NCBI GenBank assembly: GCA_035648735.1
Contig: DASRKX010000060.1
Location: 1 to 56,176, forward strand
Length of the DNA stretch: 56,176 nt
Source of the DNA: REEB95 sp035648735
Lineage (GTDB): Bacteria > Pseudomonadota > Alphaproteobacteria > ATCC43930 > CGMCC-115725
Direction: 5' to 3'
Part shown: piece after piece, positions 38,127 to 45,896 of the stretch
How the letters are laid out: each line of letters starts with the position of its first letter
How positions within the stretch are numbered: position 1 is the first letter of the stretch
The notes under the pieces: model-generated
Told to the model about the DNA's origin: nothing
The model's database searches: none
The model's input: the letters and a program-made list of their open reading frames with translations, nothing else
Position numbers and translations under genes: made by a program

Positions 38127-38273
38127 CTAGCGCGTATCCAGCACCCCGCCCGGCGCCAGGGCGGCGAGGATTTGCACGAAGGCCTGAGCCACCGGCTGCC
38201 TCACCTTGGCTATGTTCGATTGCGGATCGAACGAAGCGGCGGCGATCCGGATGGTGAGATCGGTGTCGTCCAT
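38127..38273 (-). CDS. Mini-ORF resembling tape-measure start and chaperone end
   Basis: A 48-codon frame starts MDDTDLTIRIAAASFD, nearly identical to the tape-measure start (MDDTNLTIRIAADPSD), and ends ILAALAPGGVLDTR, resembling the end of the tail chaperone (ELAALAPGGVFSAR). It looks like a rearrangement remnant of the chaperone/tape-measure junction with the two parts in reverse order, left where cargo was inserted. It could be expressed but is probably a relic. Confidence 0.5.
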   Translation of the reverse strand: MDDTDLTIRIAAASFDPQSNIAKVRQPVAQAFVQILAALAPGGVLDTR

Positions 38274-38377
38274 GTCTGATCCTCGCTGGATACGAGCGCG
38301 CGAAACCGCCAGTGGCGCTGTAACGCCACTGTGATCGAGCGGACGAAAAAGATTTGATTGGTGAAAAGGCAGGAAAC

Positions 38378-38408
38378 GAAAAACCCCCGGCGCGATGACC
38401 GGGGGTTT
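38378..38408 (-). terminator. Intrinsic terminator in the cargo region
   Basis: On the minus strand AAAACCCCCGG-TCATCGCG-CCGGGGGTTTTT: a GC-rich stem followed by a T-run. It ends the short transcript described at 38379-38488. Confidence 0.85.
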
Positions 38409-38488
38409 TGGATAACTCGCGACGGACGGCTCAGCCGGTCCGTTCTACTCCCCATGTCATGGATGCACTCCTTGGGGTTTGTGAGGCT
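38379..38488 (-). ncRNA. Short isolated transcript with nine-codon ORF and terminator
   Basis: Downstream of a good minus-strand promoter, an RNA of about 110 bases is predicted. It carries AAGGAG, seven bases, then a nine-codon ORF (MTWGVERTG, 38431-38460). A hairpin ACGGACCGGC/GCCGTCCGT overlaps the ORF end, and a strong terminator AACCCCCGG/CCGGGGGTT plus T-run ends it at about 38379. It could be a small RNA, a leader-peptide attenuator or a microprotein mRNA. Function unknown. Confidence 0.55.
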
Positions 38489-38494
38489 GTCAGT

Positions 38495-38523
38495 AATATA
38501 GGATAAAAGGCCGCTCTTTCCAA
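38495..38523 (-). promoter_or_regulatory. Sigma70-like promoter in the cargo region
   Basis: On the minus strand TTGGAA, a 17-base spacer, then TATATT. Expected start near 38488, seven bases downstream. It overlaps the end of the 2-TM cargo gene and drives the short transcript. Confidence 0.65.
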
Positions 38524-38527
38524 GCCC

Positions 38528-39418
38528 CTAAAGAGGCAGCAACAGCTTGAAAGAAAAGAGCGATTCCTGGGGTGATACGGTTCTTACCTCGGCGAATCGA
38601 TGCGGCGCATGGTAAACAAGATCGACGATCCCGCCCGTGACCCCCTTATCGATGCGAACCGCCGATTCGACGTCGCTGACGATTACCATCGAGAAATGTT
38701 CCACCAGCCGTTGCGGAACCATGGATTGCTCTTCCCCGACCTTCCACCACATCGTGTACTCGACGGTAATGCTGCTCGTTTCGTTGGGCGGAATGGTAAT
38801 GGGAAACGTGGAGTTATAGCCTGCGGGGTCGATCGCTATCGGCCCTCTCAGTCTTTCTTGGGTGCCTATTCTAACCGACCTTAACCGGCCGACTTCCGGC
38901 GGCGGATTGTCGAACCTGTCGGGCGCGAAATTGACACTGATCACATCTTCATACGACGCATCACGAAGCATGTTCTTGATCGTATATTCGGACGCCACCC
39001 GGACCTTATAAGCCGCGTATCCCGCATTATATTCCTCGATCGTAATCGAACGATTCGCGGTCGGCGAGTAGGCGGCCAATTTCCTGAGTTGGCCCGCGTT
39101 ATATTGGAGCGCGAATTCCGGCACATCGGGCGTGCCGTAAAGAATCCGGATTCTTTGCGAGAGAGGTTCCTGCGCCGGATTATGCAACCCGACAGCCGCC
39201 ACGACGAACCCGACAATCGTGAAGAAAAGCAATTCACCGGTCCATGCCGCAAACACGTCGAGCAAGACATGCTCGTTGCCCGACATCCCTTTCAAAGCCC
39301 AAGCGATCCAGACAATGACCGTGACGACCCATGCCGCAATCACGACATAGACGATCGTCCTGATTGAAGGCTCAAGCCAAATACGGCTTTTCTCGACGAT
39401 CCAGCTGCGAATACTCAT
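38528..39418 (-). CDS. Two-TM membrane protein of unknown function (cargo)
   Basis: A 296-residue protein from MSIRSWIVEKSRIWLEPSIR (an upstream ATG at 39454 would add 12 residues). Two helices follow: TIVYVVIAAWVVTVIVWIAW, and GELLFFTIVGFVVAAVGLHN. A large soluble domain comes after, probably beta-rich in its second half (SITVEYTMWWKVGEEQ). No family recognised. The upstream DNA contains GGAATAATC-GATTG-GATTATTCC, an AT-rich inverted repeat at the start region that could be an operator. Base composition is clearly lower in GC than the virion genes, which marks it as acquired. Confidence 0.7.
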   Translation of the reverse strand: MSIRSWIVEKSRIWLEPSIRTIVYVVIAAWVVTVIVWIAWALKGMSGNEHVLLDVFAAWTGELLFFTIVGFVVAAVGLHNPAQEPLSQRIRILYGTPDVPEFALQYNAGQLRKLAAYSPTANRSITIEEYNAGYAAYKVRVASEYTIKNMLRDASYEDVISVNFAPDRFDNPPPEVGRLRSVRIGTQERLRGPIAIDPAGYNSTFPITIPPNETSSITVEYTMWWKVGEEQSMVPQRLVEHFSMVIVSDVESAVRIDKGVTGGIVDLVYHAPHRFAEVRTVSPQESLFSFKLLLPL

Positions 39419-39499
39419 GGAATAATCCAATCGATTATTCCAATAAGGTTGCATGTGGGAATATCGAGCGCAATGACGGCGTCGTTCCGTTACTATGAC

Positions 39500-39754
39500 C
39501 TAATTCTTCGCTCCTTCTCCACGCGCACTGAACACGCCGCCTGGCGCCAACGCGGCGAGCTCGGCGAAATCGGCGCGCGGCGCCGCCGGCTTCGGCTTGA
39601 AGCCGTAGGCCGCGGCCAGAAGCAGATGCGCCGGCGGATGCAGCTTCCAATACGCGACGAGATCGCCGATGGCGGGAAGGGTCATCGCGTCGATCTCCGG
39701 CCAGGTATAGCCGCAGGCCGTCGCGACGAGGGCGTAGAGCGCGCCCCAATTCAC
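39500..39754 (-). CDS. Tail assembly chaperone (DUF2376, GTA g10.1-type)
   Basis: An 84-residue protein starting at GTG 39754, which overlaps the gp10 stop as GTGA. The core NWGALYALVATACGYTWPEI followed by MTLPAIGDLVAYWKLHPPAH is the DUF2376/rcc01693 pattern. It probably assists tail-tube/tape-measure assembly. The C-terminal tail ELAALAPGGVFSARG recurs in the mini-ORF at 38127-38273. Confidence 0.88.
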   Translation of the reverse strand: MNWGALYALVATACGYTWPEIDAMTLPAIGDLVAYWKLHPPAHLLLAAAYGFKPKPAAPRADFAELAALAPGGVFSARGEGAKN

Positions 39755-40053
39755 CTCCCCGCCGGTGCTTCCCCCGTTTCGGGCTCCGGCGCGACCAGGC
39801 CGCTCAGTCGCGCGATGCGCGCCACCGCCGACGCCAGCTCGGCGGGCAGGATCTCCATCTCGAGCAACGCCGCGCGGTCGAGGCCGGCATGATCGCGCGC
39901 CAGCGCCGCCGCCAGGATGTCGATCGCGGCGTCGATGCTGCCTTCGCCGTCGAGCCGCGCCGCGCGGCTGAACGCCGGCAGCACGCTGCGCAGCTGGCCC
40001 AGGGTGAGCGGCCGGATGGCGTAGTCGCGGCCGCCGAGTGTCAGAAGGGTCAC
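39751..40053 (-). CDS. GTA gp10-family tail protein
   Basis: A 100-residue protein from GTG 40053, overlapping the tail-tube stop. VTLLTLGGRDYAIRPLTLGQ is the GTA-gp10 (rcc01692) start, followed by AIDILAAALARDHAGLDRAA. It lies between tail tube and chaperone in the conserved order. A larger open frame continues upstream only through the tail-tube gene. Confidence 0.88.
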   Translation of the reverse strand: MTLLTLGGRDYAIRPLTLGQLRSVLPAFSRAARLDGEGSIDAAIDILAAALARDHAGLDRAALLEMEILPAELASAVARIARLSGLVAPEPETGEAPAGR

Positions 40054-40793
40054 GACACCTCCGCGAAGGACCACGCCAGCACATTGCCGGCGGCGTTGGC
40101 GAAGACGTCGAAATCGAGTTCGGGAATGACGAAATCCTCGAGCTTGGTGGCAAAGGCGAGCTTCGACGAGACGCAGTTGAACAGCTTCAAATTCACCGGC
40201 TTGCCCTGGAAGCTGGTGTAGAGCTGCGTCTGGAATGTGGGCGTCGTGCCGAGCAGCGGATTGGCCAGGGTCAGCATCTGGCCGGTGCCGCTCATAGTAT
40301 AGGTATAGGAGAGCAGCACCGCCTTGCCCGCATCGGCCGCGGCGAAGCTGTAGACGCCGGCGGATTCGCTGTATTGGCCGGCGGCCGGGCTCGACGCCAC
40401 CTTGGCCAGCGGCAGGCCGCTCGCGGCATAGACGACGCCGTAATCGTCGACGAAGGACGCGGCGTTCGCCGCCGTCACCGTATAGGCCGGCGAGCCGGGC
40501 ACGGTTCCGACCTCGCCGTAAGACGTGGCGAGCTCGCCGCTCGTGAGGCTCTGGCCGAAGAACAGCGCATTGAAGGCGAGGCCCGAGACCTGCGCCAGCT
40601 TGGCCTTGGCCTGCGCCTTGGCCTGGCCGCGCGCGATGGCGAGCGGAAACTGGTACTGGCCGTAAAGCTCCTTGGTGGTGAATTGCAGGTCGAGCTGCAC
40701 CTCCTGCACCAGGCCGAAATTGACCGGCGTCGCGTTGGCGACGTCGGTGCGCTGGCCCAGCAAGACGCCGGAGCCGAAGGAATAGATTGCCAT
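40050..40793 (-). CDS. Major tail tube protein (GTA g9-type)
   Basis: A 247-residue protein starting MAIYSFGSGVLLGQRTDVAN, with KELYGQYQFPLAIARGQAKA, typical of phage major tail proteins. The end LDFDVFANAAGNVLAWSFAE is also well conserved in this type. It would polymerise into the tail tube. It is followed by overlapping gp10 and preceded by the inserted small pair at 40921-41496. Confidence 0.88.
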   Translation of the reverse strand: MAIYSFGSGVLLGQRTDVANATPVNFGLVQEVQLDLQFTTKELYGQYQFPLAIARGQAKAQAKAKLAQVSGLAFNALFFGQSLTSGELATSYGEVGTVPGSPAYTVTAANAASFVDDYGVVYAASGLPLAKVASSPAAGQYSESAGVYSFAAADAGKAVLLSYTYTMSGTGQMLTLANPLLGTTPTFQTQLYTSFQGKPVNLKLFNCVSSKLAFATKLEDFVIPELDFDVFANAAGNVLAWSFAEVS

Positions 40794-40920
40794 CGGTCAA
40801 ATCCTCTTGGGGTTTTTCAGGTCGAAAAAACGGCGTGAATCGAACACGGCGGCCGAAGCGGCCGCTGGCGCGGGAGTCAGAATGTGATTTGTAGAGATCG
40901 GGCGAACACCGCCCGATAGA

Positions 40921-41244
40921 TCAATCTCGCTTTAGCTCGAACCAGCAGATCGAGTGGCCGAGATTGGGCACCTTGCCGAACGCGATCCATTCCCGCTCGA
41001 TCCGAGCCAGCGCCGCCTGGCGTCCTTCATCCAGCCACGGCTTAAATGGTTCGTCATCGTAATCACCGGGGCGCAGGCCCTTGTCGTAGAGCCGACCAAC
41101 GAGGCCGAGCGTCGCCTTGCGGAGTTCATCCGGAGTGTGTGCGCCGAGATCTACTTTTGCTGCATAAACAAGGAGCGGTAGCGACACGTAATCGCGCTGA
41201 GCCTCTTTAACGAAGCTATCGATAACCGTATCCAGCGGCCTCAT
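40921..41244 (-). CDS. Immunity-like protein paired with toxin-domain gene
   Basis: A 107-residue acidic, helical protein. AHTPDELRKATLGLVGRLYD and ALARIEREWIAFGKVPNLGH followed by ICWFEL resemble a family of small proteins commonly encoded directly after toxin domains in polymorphic toxin loci. It starts three bases after the upstream 82-residue gene. Its place between tail terminator and tail tube is not part of any standard GTA layout. Immunity function is inferred from resemblance and order. Confidence 0.65.
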   Translation of the reverse strand: MRPLDTVIDSFVKEAQRDYVSLPLLVYAAKVDLGAHTPDELRKATLGLVGRLYDKGLRPGDYDDEPFKPWLDEGRQAALARIEREWIAFGKVPNLGHSICWFELKRD

Positions 41245-41247
41245 CGC

Positions 41248-41496
41248 TCAGTCCCCGAGAAAATGCAGCTTCATAGACAATTCCGGGAAATTGATCTCGA
41301 TTGCAGGCGGTCCGCTGCTCGATACCGACCGAAACGTGATGTACCTGTCTCCCGGAAACTGAACAACCGTCCGCCCATCGGTCTCCTGGTGAACGACTCC
41401 ACCGACCCGCAGATAGTCGAACAAGTCTCTGGCGCCGGCAAGCCCGCCGGGACCGCCTTCGCACAGGCGCCAGACATGGTGAAAGGCTTCGATCAT
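41248..41496 (-). CDS. Stand-alone toxin-domain-like small protein
   Basis: An 82-residue protein from MIEAFHHVWRLCEGGPGGLA. The C-terminal half (QETDGRTVVQFPGDRYITFR then SVSSSGPPAIEINFPELSMK) matches the pattern of C-terminal domains in polymorphic toxins, where a charged strand is followed by a Ser-Ser-Gly-Pro turn and a final beta strand. It starts 28 bases after the tail terminator gene with no carrier domain, so it may be a split-off toxin tip or inactive remnant. It is paired with the immunity-like gene that follows. Confidence 0.6.
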   Translation of the reverse strand: MIEAFHHVWRLCEGGPGGLAGARDLFDYLRVGGVVHQETDGRTVVQFPGDRYITFRSVSSSGPPAIEINFPELSMKLHFLGD

Positions 41497-41524
41497 CGCG
41501 TCCCGCTTCGCCGCCTTGCCCGTC

Positions 41525-41950
41525 CTAGCCCGCGACCAAAATTTCCACCGGCACGATCGCCACGCTCTGGCCGCCGAGGACGCCCTCGTCGGTCTCGATC
41601 CGGCCAACGATCGTTGCGTGCGAGACCAGGCCGCCCAGGGTTTGCACCGCGCCCGAATCTTTCGGCGCCAGCGCGGCCTCGACCGCGTCGAGCAGCGGGT
41701 TCAGCACGATCGACGGCGCCGCCGCCTCGTCGGGCGCATGGGCATAGACGTAGACATCGACCAGCGCGCGCCATTTCGGCGGCAGACCGTTGCGGCGCTC
41801 GGCGGTTTCGCTCTTCTGGACGACGAACAGCGCCGGCTGCTCGGCCGGGCCGACATCGCTCCAATGCCGCAGGCGCCGGCTCGCGGTGACAAAGGGTGCC
41901 GCGTTCGACAGCAGGTCGAACAACGCCGCGTAGATCGGCTCGCGGTTCAT
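41525..41950 (-). CDS. Tail terminator (GTA g8-type)
   Basis: A 141-residue DUF3168-like protein: MNREPIYAALFDLLSNAAPF, then HWSDVGPAEQPALFVVQKSE and a C-terminal AIVPVEILVAG. It would cap the tail tube at the head side. It overlaps the preceding stopper/gp10-like gene by four bases. Confidence 0.85.
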   Translation of the reverse strand: MNREPIYAALFDLLSNAAPFVTASRRLRHWSDVGPAEQPALFVVQKSETAERRNGLPPKWRALVDVYVYAHAPDEAAAPSIVLNPLLDAVEAALAPKDSGAVQTLGGLVSHATIVGRIETDEGVLGGQSVAIVPVEILVAG

Positions 41951-42417
41951 GGCAGCGCCTCGGCGACGGTTGCGGCAATCGCGTTCTCGGCCTCGGCGGC
42001 GAGATCGGCGAGCGCCGATCGCAGGAAGGACCGCGCCGGCAATTGCGCGCCGGGGAACTGGACGCTGCGCGCGAAGACCCGCCTGCCGCCGACGAGAAAG
42101 ACCAAGGAGCGCGCGTTTTTGGCGGCGATGAGATGCGCCGGAATGGTCGCGCCGAATTCCTGCGCCGCGGCATAGGGCGCGGCGGCGCCGTCGACGCTCA
42201 CCGAAGCGGTCAGGCCGTCCACGTTCTGCTCGATGGCGCGCGCCAGATTGCCGGAGCGCGACTTCAATACCGCGCCCGAAAGGTTCTCCTCGACGCGGGC
42301 ATAGAGCGATTGCGCCAGCCGGGCGATGGTCCCGGTCAGCCGCGCCGATACCGCGTCGGGCAGCTCGCGCAGCCGCAGGCTCAACGCGTCGGCGCCCGGG
42401 ATGGCGATCTCGATCAT
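41947..42417 (-). CDS. Head-tail joining protein (HK97 gp10-like)
   Basis: A 156-residue protein: MIEIAIPGADALSLRLRELP, a helical VSARLTGTIARLAQSLYARV, then YAAAQEFGATIPAHLIAAKN, typical of HK97 gp10-like proteins. It sits between connector and tail terminator and overlaps both by four bases, as in conserved head-tail modules. Confidence 0.85.
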   Translation of the reverse strand: MIEIAIPGADALSLRLRELPDAVSARLTGTIARLAQSLYARVEENLSGAVLKSRSGNLARAIEQNVDGLTASVSVDGAAAPYAAAQEFGATIPAHLIAAKNARSLVFLVGGRRVFARSVQFPGAQLPARSFLRSALADLAAEAENAIAATVAEALP

Positions 42418-42977
42418 GCCGGCGCCGTGTTCTTGTATTGCGCCAGCAGGGTGGCGACGTCGGCCGGCACGTCCTTCTGCGCGAAGGCCACCACCTCGCC
42501 GCCCAGATTCTTCGACACCTGGCCGATGCGGTCGCGCTCCTTGTAGCGCAGCGCCACCAGCGCGATGCAGGCCTGCTCGATCTCGGGCGGCGTCGCGGCG
42601 AAGCCCGCCGTGTAATTGACCGTCACATTCTGCCGTCCGCGGCTGAAGGCATGGCCGACGAGATAGAGCGAGCTGTCGTCGAAGAGATAGCCCGCGCCGG
42701 TCGGCGGCGGGCTCGATGCCGGAACGGCGACACCGTCCACAGTCACCGCCGCGACCGACACCACCGGCCGGTTGCGCAGGAAAAGCCGCGTGCCGCCCGG
42801 CCCGTCGCGCGTTTCCATGTACGTCGCCTCGGCGATGGTGCGGCCGAGCCAGGACTGGATGAACTGGCTCGCCGCCGTGACCAGCCGCGTCAGCAGCGCG
42901 TCGTCATTCGTCGTCGTCAAGGGCGGCGAGAGCCACGCCTTGACGTTGGCGAGGGTGGTGAGATCGCCGATTGCCAT
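42414..42977 (-). CDS. Head-tail connector (gp6-like, GTA g6-type)
   Basis: A 187-residue protein with LANVKAWLSPPLTTTNDDAL, LLTRLVTAASQFIQSWLGR and a C-terminal helical ACIALVALRYKERDRIGQVS. This is the phage gp6-like connector (adaptor) pattern. It would attach beneath the portal. It follows the 70-residue gene after the capsid. Confidence 0.87.
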   Translation of the reverse strand: MAIGDLTTLANVKAWLSPPLTTTNDDALLTRLVTAASQFIQSWLGRTIAEATYMETRDGPGGTRLFLRNRPVVSVAAVTVDGVAVPASSPPPTGAGYLFDDSSLYLVGHAFSRGRQNVTVNYTAGFAATPPEIEQACIALVALRYKERDRIGQVSKNLGGEVVAFAQKDVPADVATLLAQYKNTAPA

Positions 42978-42980
42978 GAG

Positions 42981-43193
42981 CTATTCATCAGCCAGGGTGA
43001 AGCCGTGCGAGTCCAGGAGGTGTGCTGCAAGGTTTCGCGGCATCTCGATGATGCCGTCGATCACCTTATATTCCCGCCCGCCGAGCGAGACCGCAGTACA
43101 GCCCGCCGGCGCCTTGAGCCGGATGGCATGCGCCGTGCTTCGCGGGCGGCTCGCGACGGAAATCCCGCCGCGAGCCTTCCGAGCCCGCTCCAT
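42981..43193 (-). CDS. Small protein between capsid and connector
   Basis: A 70-residue protein whose ATG shares one base with the capsid stop (TGATG). The N-terminus is strongly basic (MERARKARGGISVASRPRST) and the rest, LGGREYKVIDGIIEMPRNLA, forms a short beta-rich segment seen in many phage head-module small proteins. Exact role unknown; position suggests a head-completion function. Confidence 0.75.
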   Translation of the reverse strand: MERARKARGGISVASRPRSTAHAIRLKAPAGCTAVSLGGREYKVIDGIIEMPRNLAAHLLDSHGFTLADE

Positions 43194-44701
43194 CAGCCGT
43201 TGCCGATGTTGGTGATGGCGCCGAAGGCGAAGGGTGCGTAGTTCTGCAGCACCTCGTCGGCATAGACGCCGTATTCGTAGCGCCGCGCGCGCAGCGGCCA
43301 CTCGACCTGGTAGTAGTCGCGCCTGGTGCGGAGCTGCACCGTGTTGGGCACGTTCGACAGCGGATAGGGCAAGGTCTTGGTGAAGAACAGCACCGTGCCG
43401 CCCGGCATGTTGGGGTGCAGCTTGATCGGGATTTCCGTCGGCCCGGCCATGCTGAACTTGTTGAGGTAGCTCCGCACCATGACGCCGCCGAGCACGGCGC
43501 CCTGGTCGGCCGAGAAGACGAAGCGCGCGGCGGTGGTGGCGCCGCCCTGCAGGATCTTCTTGTGGATGTTGAGCATCTCCTGCGACGAGACATAGATCGC
43601 CGTCGGCGTCAGGCGGTAATTGTCCCAGAAGGATTTGAGCGCGGCGTCGAATTCGACGATGCCGCCGTCGCTGTCGGCGGTGAGCGGCGTGCCCAAACCC
43701 GCGGTGCCGGTCGGCTGCGCCGCGTAATAGGCGTTGAGCGACGAACGGAAGCACTGCGTCAAAAGTCCGTCGAAGACCAGCGCGTTGACGCTGTTGTCCG
43801 CGGACGGCAGCGACGACGCGGTCTGCGTGCCGGCAGCCGCCGCCTGGATCGAGACGCTGTTGATGCCGGTGATGGCGCCGAGCGCCTCCGAACCGGCCGC
43901 GCCCCAGAACCAGGCATAGCCGACCGCGCCGCGCACCGCTGTCACGCTCGCCGCGACCGAGCCCGCGGGGCCGGTGACCGAGACCGTGGCGTTGGCGGAT
44001 TTCTGCGCCGAGCCGCCGCCGAAGCTGTCGGAGGAGCCGTCGGCATTGGTGCGCGACACCGCCGCCGGAATGCCGCCCGCCAGCGACGCGTTGAGGAAGC
44101 CGTCGAGGGTCAAGGCGACCGCGACGACGGACAGCGTGGCCGTGGCGAGCGAGCCGCCCGAGGACGACGCGGCGAGCGACGGCGTCGGCGTCGTGCCGAG
44201 CGCCAGCGAGCCGTTGCCGCCGAGGATGATCTGCTCCTCCTGCAGCATGAGCGATTCCAACAGCGTCTGCGCCGCCAGCGCGCGGAGATCGTCGAAGCCC
44301 TGACCGGCATAGACCGCCTCGAAATCGACATTGGCCTCGAGGCCGATGCCCTTGTAGACGGCGTTGTAATCCTGCGTCGTCACGGCGATGACGCCGCCGC
44401 GATTGCCCGGCGAGATGCCGGCGCGCACCGACGAGGTGTTGATGCCGGTGATCGCCTTCCAATTGGCCTGGATGCCGCCTTTGCCGGTGGCGCGCGGGAT
44501 GTCGTTGCGGAGCGGCGTCAGCACCGGATAGAGCAGCTTGGCGCCCGCCTCGAGGTCGAAGAAGGTCAGGCCCGAAGTCGGCGAGCCGCTTTCGCTGAAG
44601 GTGCTGCTCTTGGCCAGCAAGCCGGCGAAGGCGGGGTCGTCGATCGGCGATTTCTGCGCCGCCTTGAAGGCGGCGAGCGTGTCTTGGGTCTTACCGGTCA
44701 T
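43193..44701 (-). CDS. Major capsid protein with inserted Ig-like segment
   Basis: A 502-residue capsid protein. The N-terminal part TSGLTFFDLEAGAKLLYPVL and RNDIPRATGKGGIQANWKAI, the central FEAVYAGQGFDDLRALAAQT and the C-terminal KLHPNMPGGTVLFFTKTLPY fit HK97-fold phage capsids. Between about residues 215 and 275 lies a Ser/Ala/Thr/Val-rich stretch (SANATVSVTGPAGSVAASVT) that looks like an Ig-like surface domain. It is longer than the roughly 400-residue RcGTA capsid. It follows the prohead protease gene. Confidence 0.88.
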   Translation of the reverse strand: MTGKTQDTLAAFKAAQKSPIDDPAFAGLLAKSSTFSESGSPTSGLTFFDLEAGAKLLYPVLTPLRNDIPRATGKGGIQANWKAITGINTSSVRAGISPGNRGGVIAVTTQDYNAVYKGIGLEANVDFEAVYAGQGFDDLRALAAQTLLESLMLQEEQIILGGNGSLALGTTPTPSLAASSSGGSLATATLSVVAVALTLDGFLNASLAGGIPAAVSRTNADGSSDSFGGGSAQKSANATVSVTGPAGSVAASVTAVRGAVGYAWFWGAAGSEALGAITGINSVSIQAAAAGTQTASSLPSADNSVNALVFDGLLTQCFRSSLNAYYAAQPTGTAGLGTPLTADSDGGIVEFDAALKSFWDNYRLTPTAIYVSSQEMLNIHKKILQGGATTAARFVFSADQGAVLGGVMVRSYLNKFSMAGPTEIPIKLHPNMPGGTVLFFTKTLPYPLSNVPNTVQLRTRRDYYQVEWPLRARRYEYGVYADEVLQNYAPFAFGAITNIGNG

Positions 44702-44794
44702 CGGGTCTTGCTCCTGGGGAAAAGGCGTCGCGCCGCCGCCGGCGGTTTGCCGGCACGGTCGGGAGACGCGGGTTGGGGTTAGGGGCGGTGGAGG

Positions 44795-45586
44795 CTAGAA
44801 GAACCCCACGCGGATCGGGTTCTGCTGCGACTTGCGGATGGCGTCGAGCGCGGTCTTGGGCTGGTCGTCGCGCTTTTCCACGCCGTCCTCGCCCTTCTCG
44901 ACCGTCCGCAGCTGGTACTTGGCCGGCGCCGGCTGGGCGGCGAGCTGCCTCAGGAGCTCGCCCTGCGCCGCGACCGCCTTGGCGAGATCGTCGATGCGCC
45001 GGGCGAGGCCGACGGCGTCATCCGCCGTCGCGGATTGATCGGGCGGTGCCGGCGCGCAATCGGCGCCGAGCTCGACCGAATTGTCGTGCATTGCCTGAAT
45101 GCGCTCCTGGTCGGCGGCGTTGTTGCGCCGACCTTCCTTGACGAGGCCTTCCTTGGCGAGCACATCGTCCCTCTTGTAGAGGTCGATCGTCGCCTCGGGA
45201 TTGGCCGGCCGGTCCACCAGGCTGATCTCGTTGAGCTCGAGGCCGGTGATGATCTTGCGGTTGCCGGGATCGCGCGCCGTGACGCGGCCGCCGATCGAGA
45301 AACCCTTATAGACGCCCTGCTTCACCTTCTCCCAGGCGTCGTCGTCGACCACCTTGGCGGCGATGCGCAAGCCGCGCTCGTCGAGACCCGCCTCCTGCGC
45401 CACGCCGACGGCGGAAGGCTGGTGCATCTCGCGGATGTTGGCGAAGCGCATGTAGTCGGGCAGCGCCGCCTCGACCGCCTCGCGCTTGACGATCTCGCCC
45501 TGGCTGTCGAGCGCCGGGGTCGAGGCGTAGCCGATGGCGAGGCGCTTCTCCTCGTCGAACTTGGCGAGGGGTACGAAAAGTCTCAT
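44795..45586 (-). CDS. Prohead protease (S78 family, GTA g4-type)
   Basis: A 263-residue protein from MRLFVPLAKFDEEKRLAIGY. Protease blocks are GYASTPALDSQGEIVKREAV, the histidine in NIREMHQPSAVG, the serine in YKGFSIGGRVTARD and LNEISLVDRPANPEATI. The C-terminal part is helical and scaffold-like. GGAG precedes the chosen ATG; two upstream in-frame ATGs would add up to five residues. In standard clusters it directly follows the portal; here seven small genes intervene. Confidence 0.9.
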   Translation of the reverse strand: MRLFVPLAKFDEEKRLAIGYASTPALDSQGEIVKREAVEAALPDYMRFANIREMHQPSAVGVAQEAGLDERGLRIAAKVVDDDAWEKVKQGVYKGFSIGGRVTARDPGNRKIITGLELNEISLVDRPANPEATIDLYKRDDVLAKEGLVKEGRRNNAADQERIQAMHDNSVELGADCAPAPPDQSATADDAVGLARRIDDLAKAVAAQGELLRQLAAQPAPAKYQLRTVEKGEDGVEKRDDQPKTALDAIRKSQQNPIRVGFF

Positions 45587-45652
45587 GGGCATTGTCTCCA
45601 AATGAAAAGGGCGCCCGAAGGCGCCCTGGTGGTTTGATCCTGTCCGAAGGCT

Positions 45653-45847
45653 TTAGCCGTAATCCTGGTCGATCGTCATTTCCTCGATACGGAAGCCGTC
45701 CGGGCGTTCCTTGAATCCCGGTTGATCGCGCACTTTAGCGATTCCCGCCTCGGCATTCCGCCGTGACGAATAAACTCCGATCCGTGTGTCATGGCGAAAG
45801 CCGTCGGGATCGTTGCGAAGATGCCATACGGCGTAGACGATATTCAT
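45653..45847 (-). CDS. DUF7336-like small protein 2
   Basis: A 64-residue protein from MNIVYAVWHLRNDPDGFRHD. The pattern GVYSSRRNAEAGIAKVRDQP followed by GFKERPDGFRIEEMTIDQDY matches the DUF7336-like fold of the neighbouring gene. The two are diverged duplicates. Such proteins often occur in immunity or defence clusters. It is last in the small-gene array between portal and protease. Confidence 0.65.
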   Translation of the reverse strand: MNIVYAVWHLRNDPDGFRHDTRIGVYSSRRNAEAGIAKVRDQPGFKERPDGFRIEEMTIDQDYG

Positions 45848-45896
45848 CTTGGCTTCCTGGTGCTTCTCGTAAAGGAAACGGCCTAATTCCCGAAAA

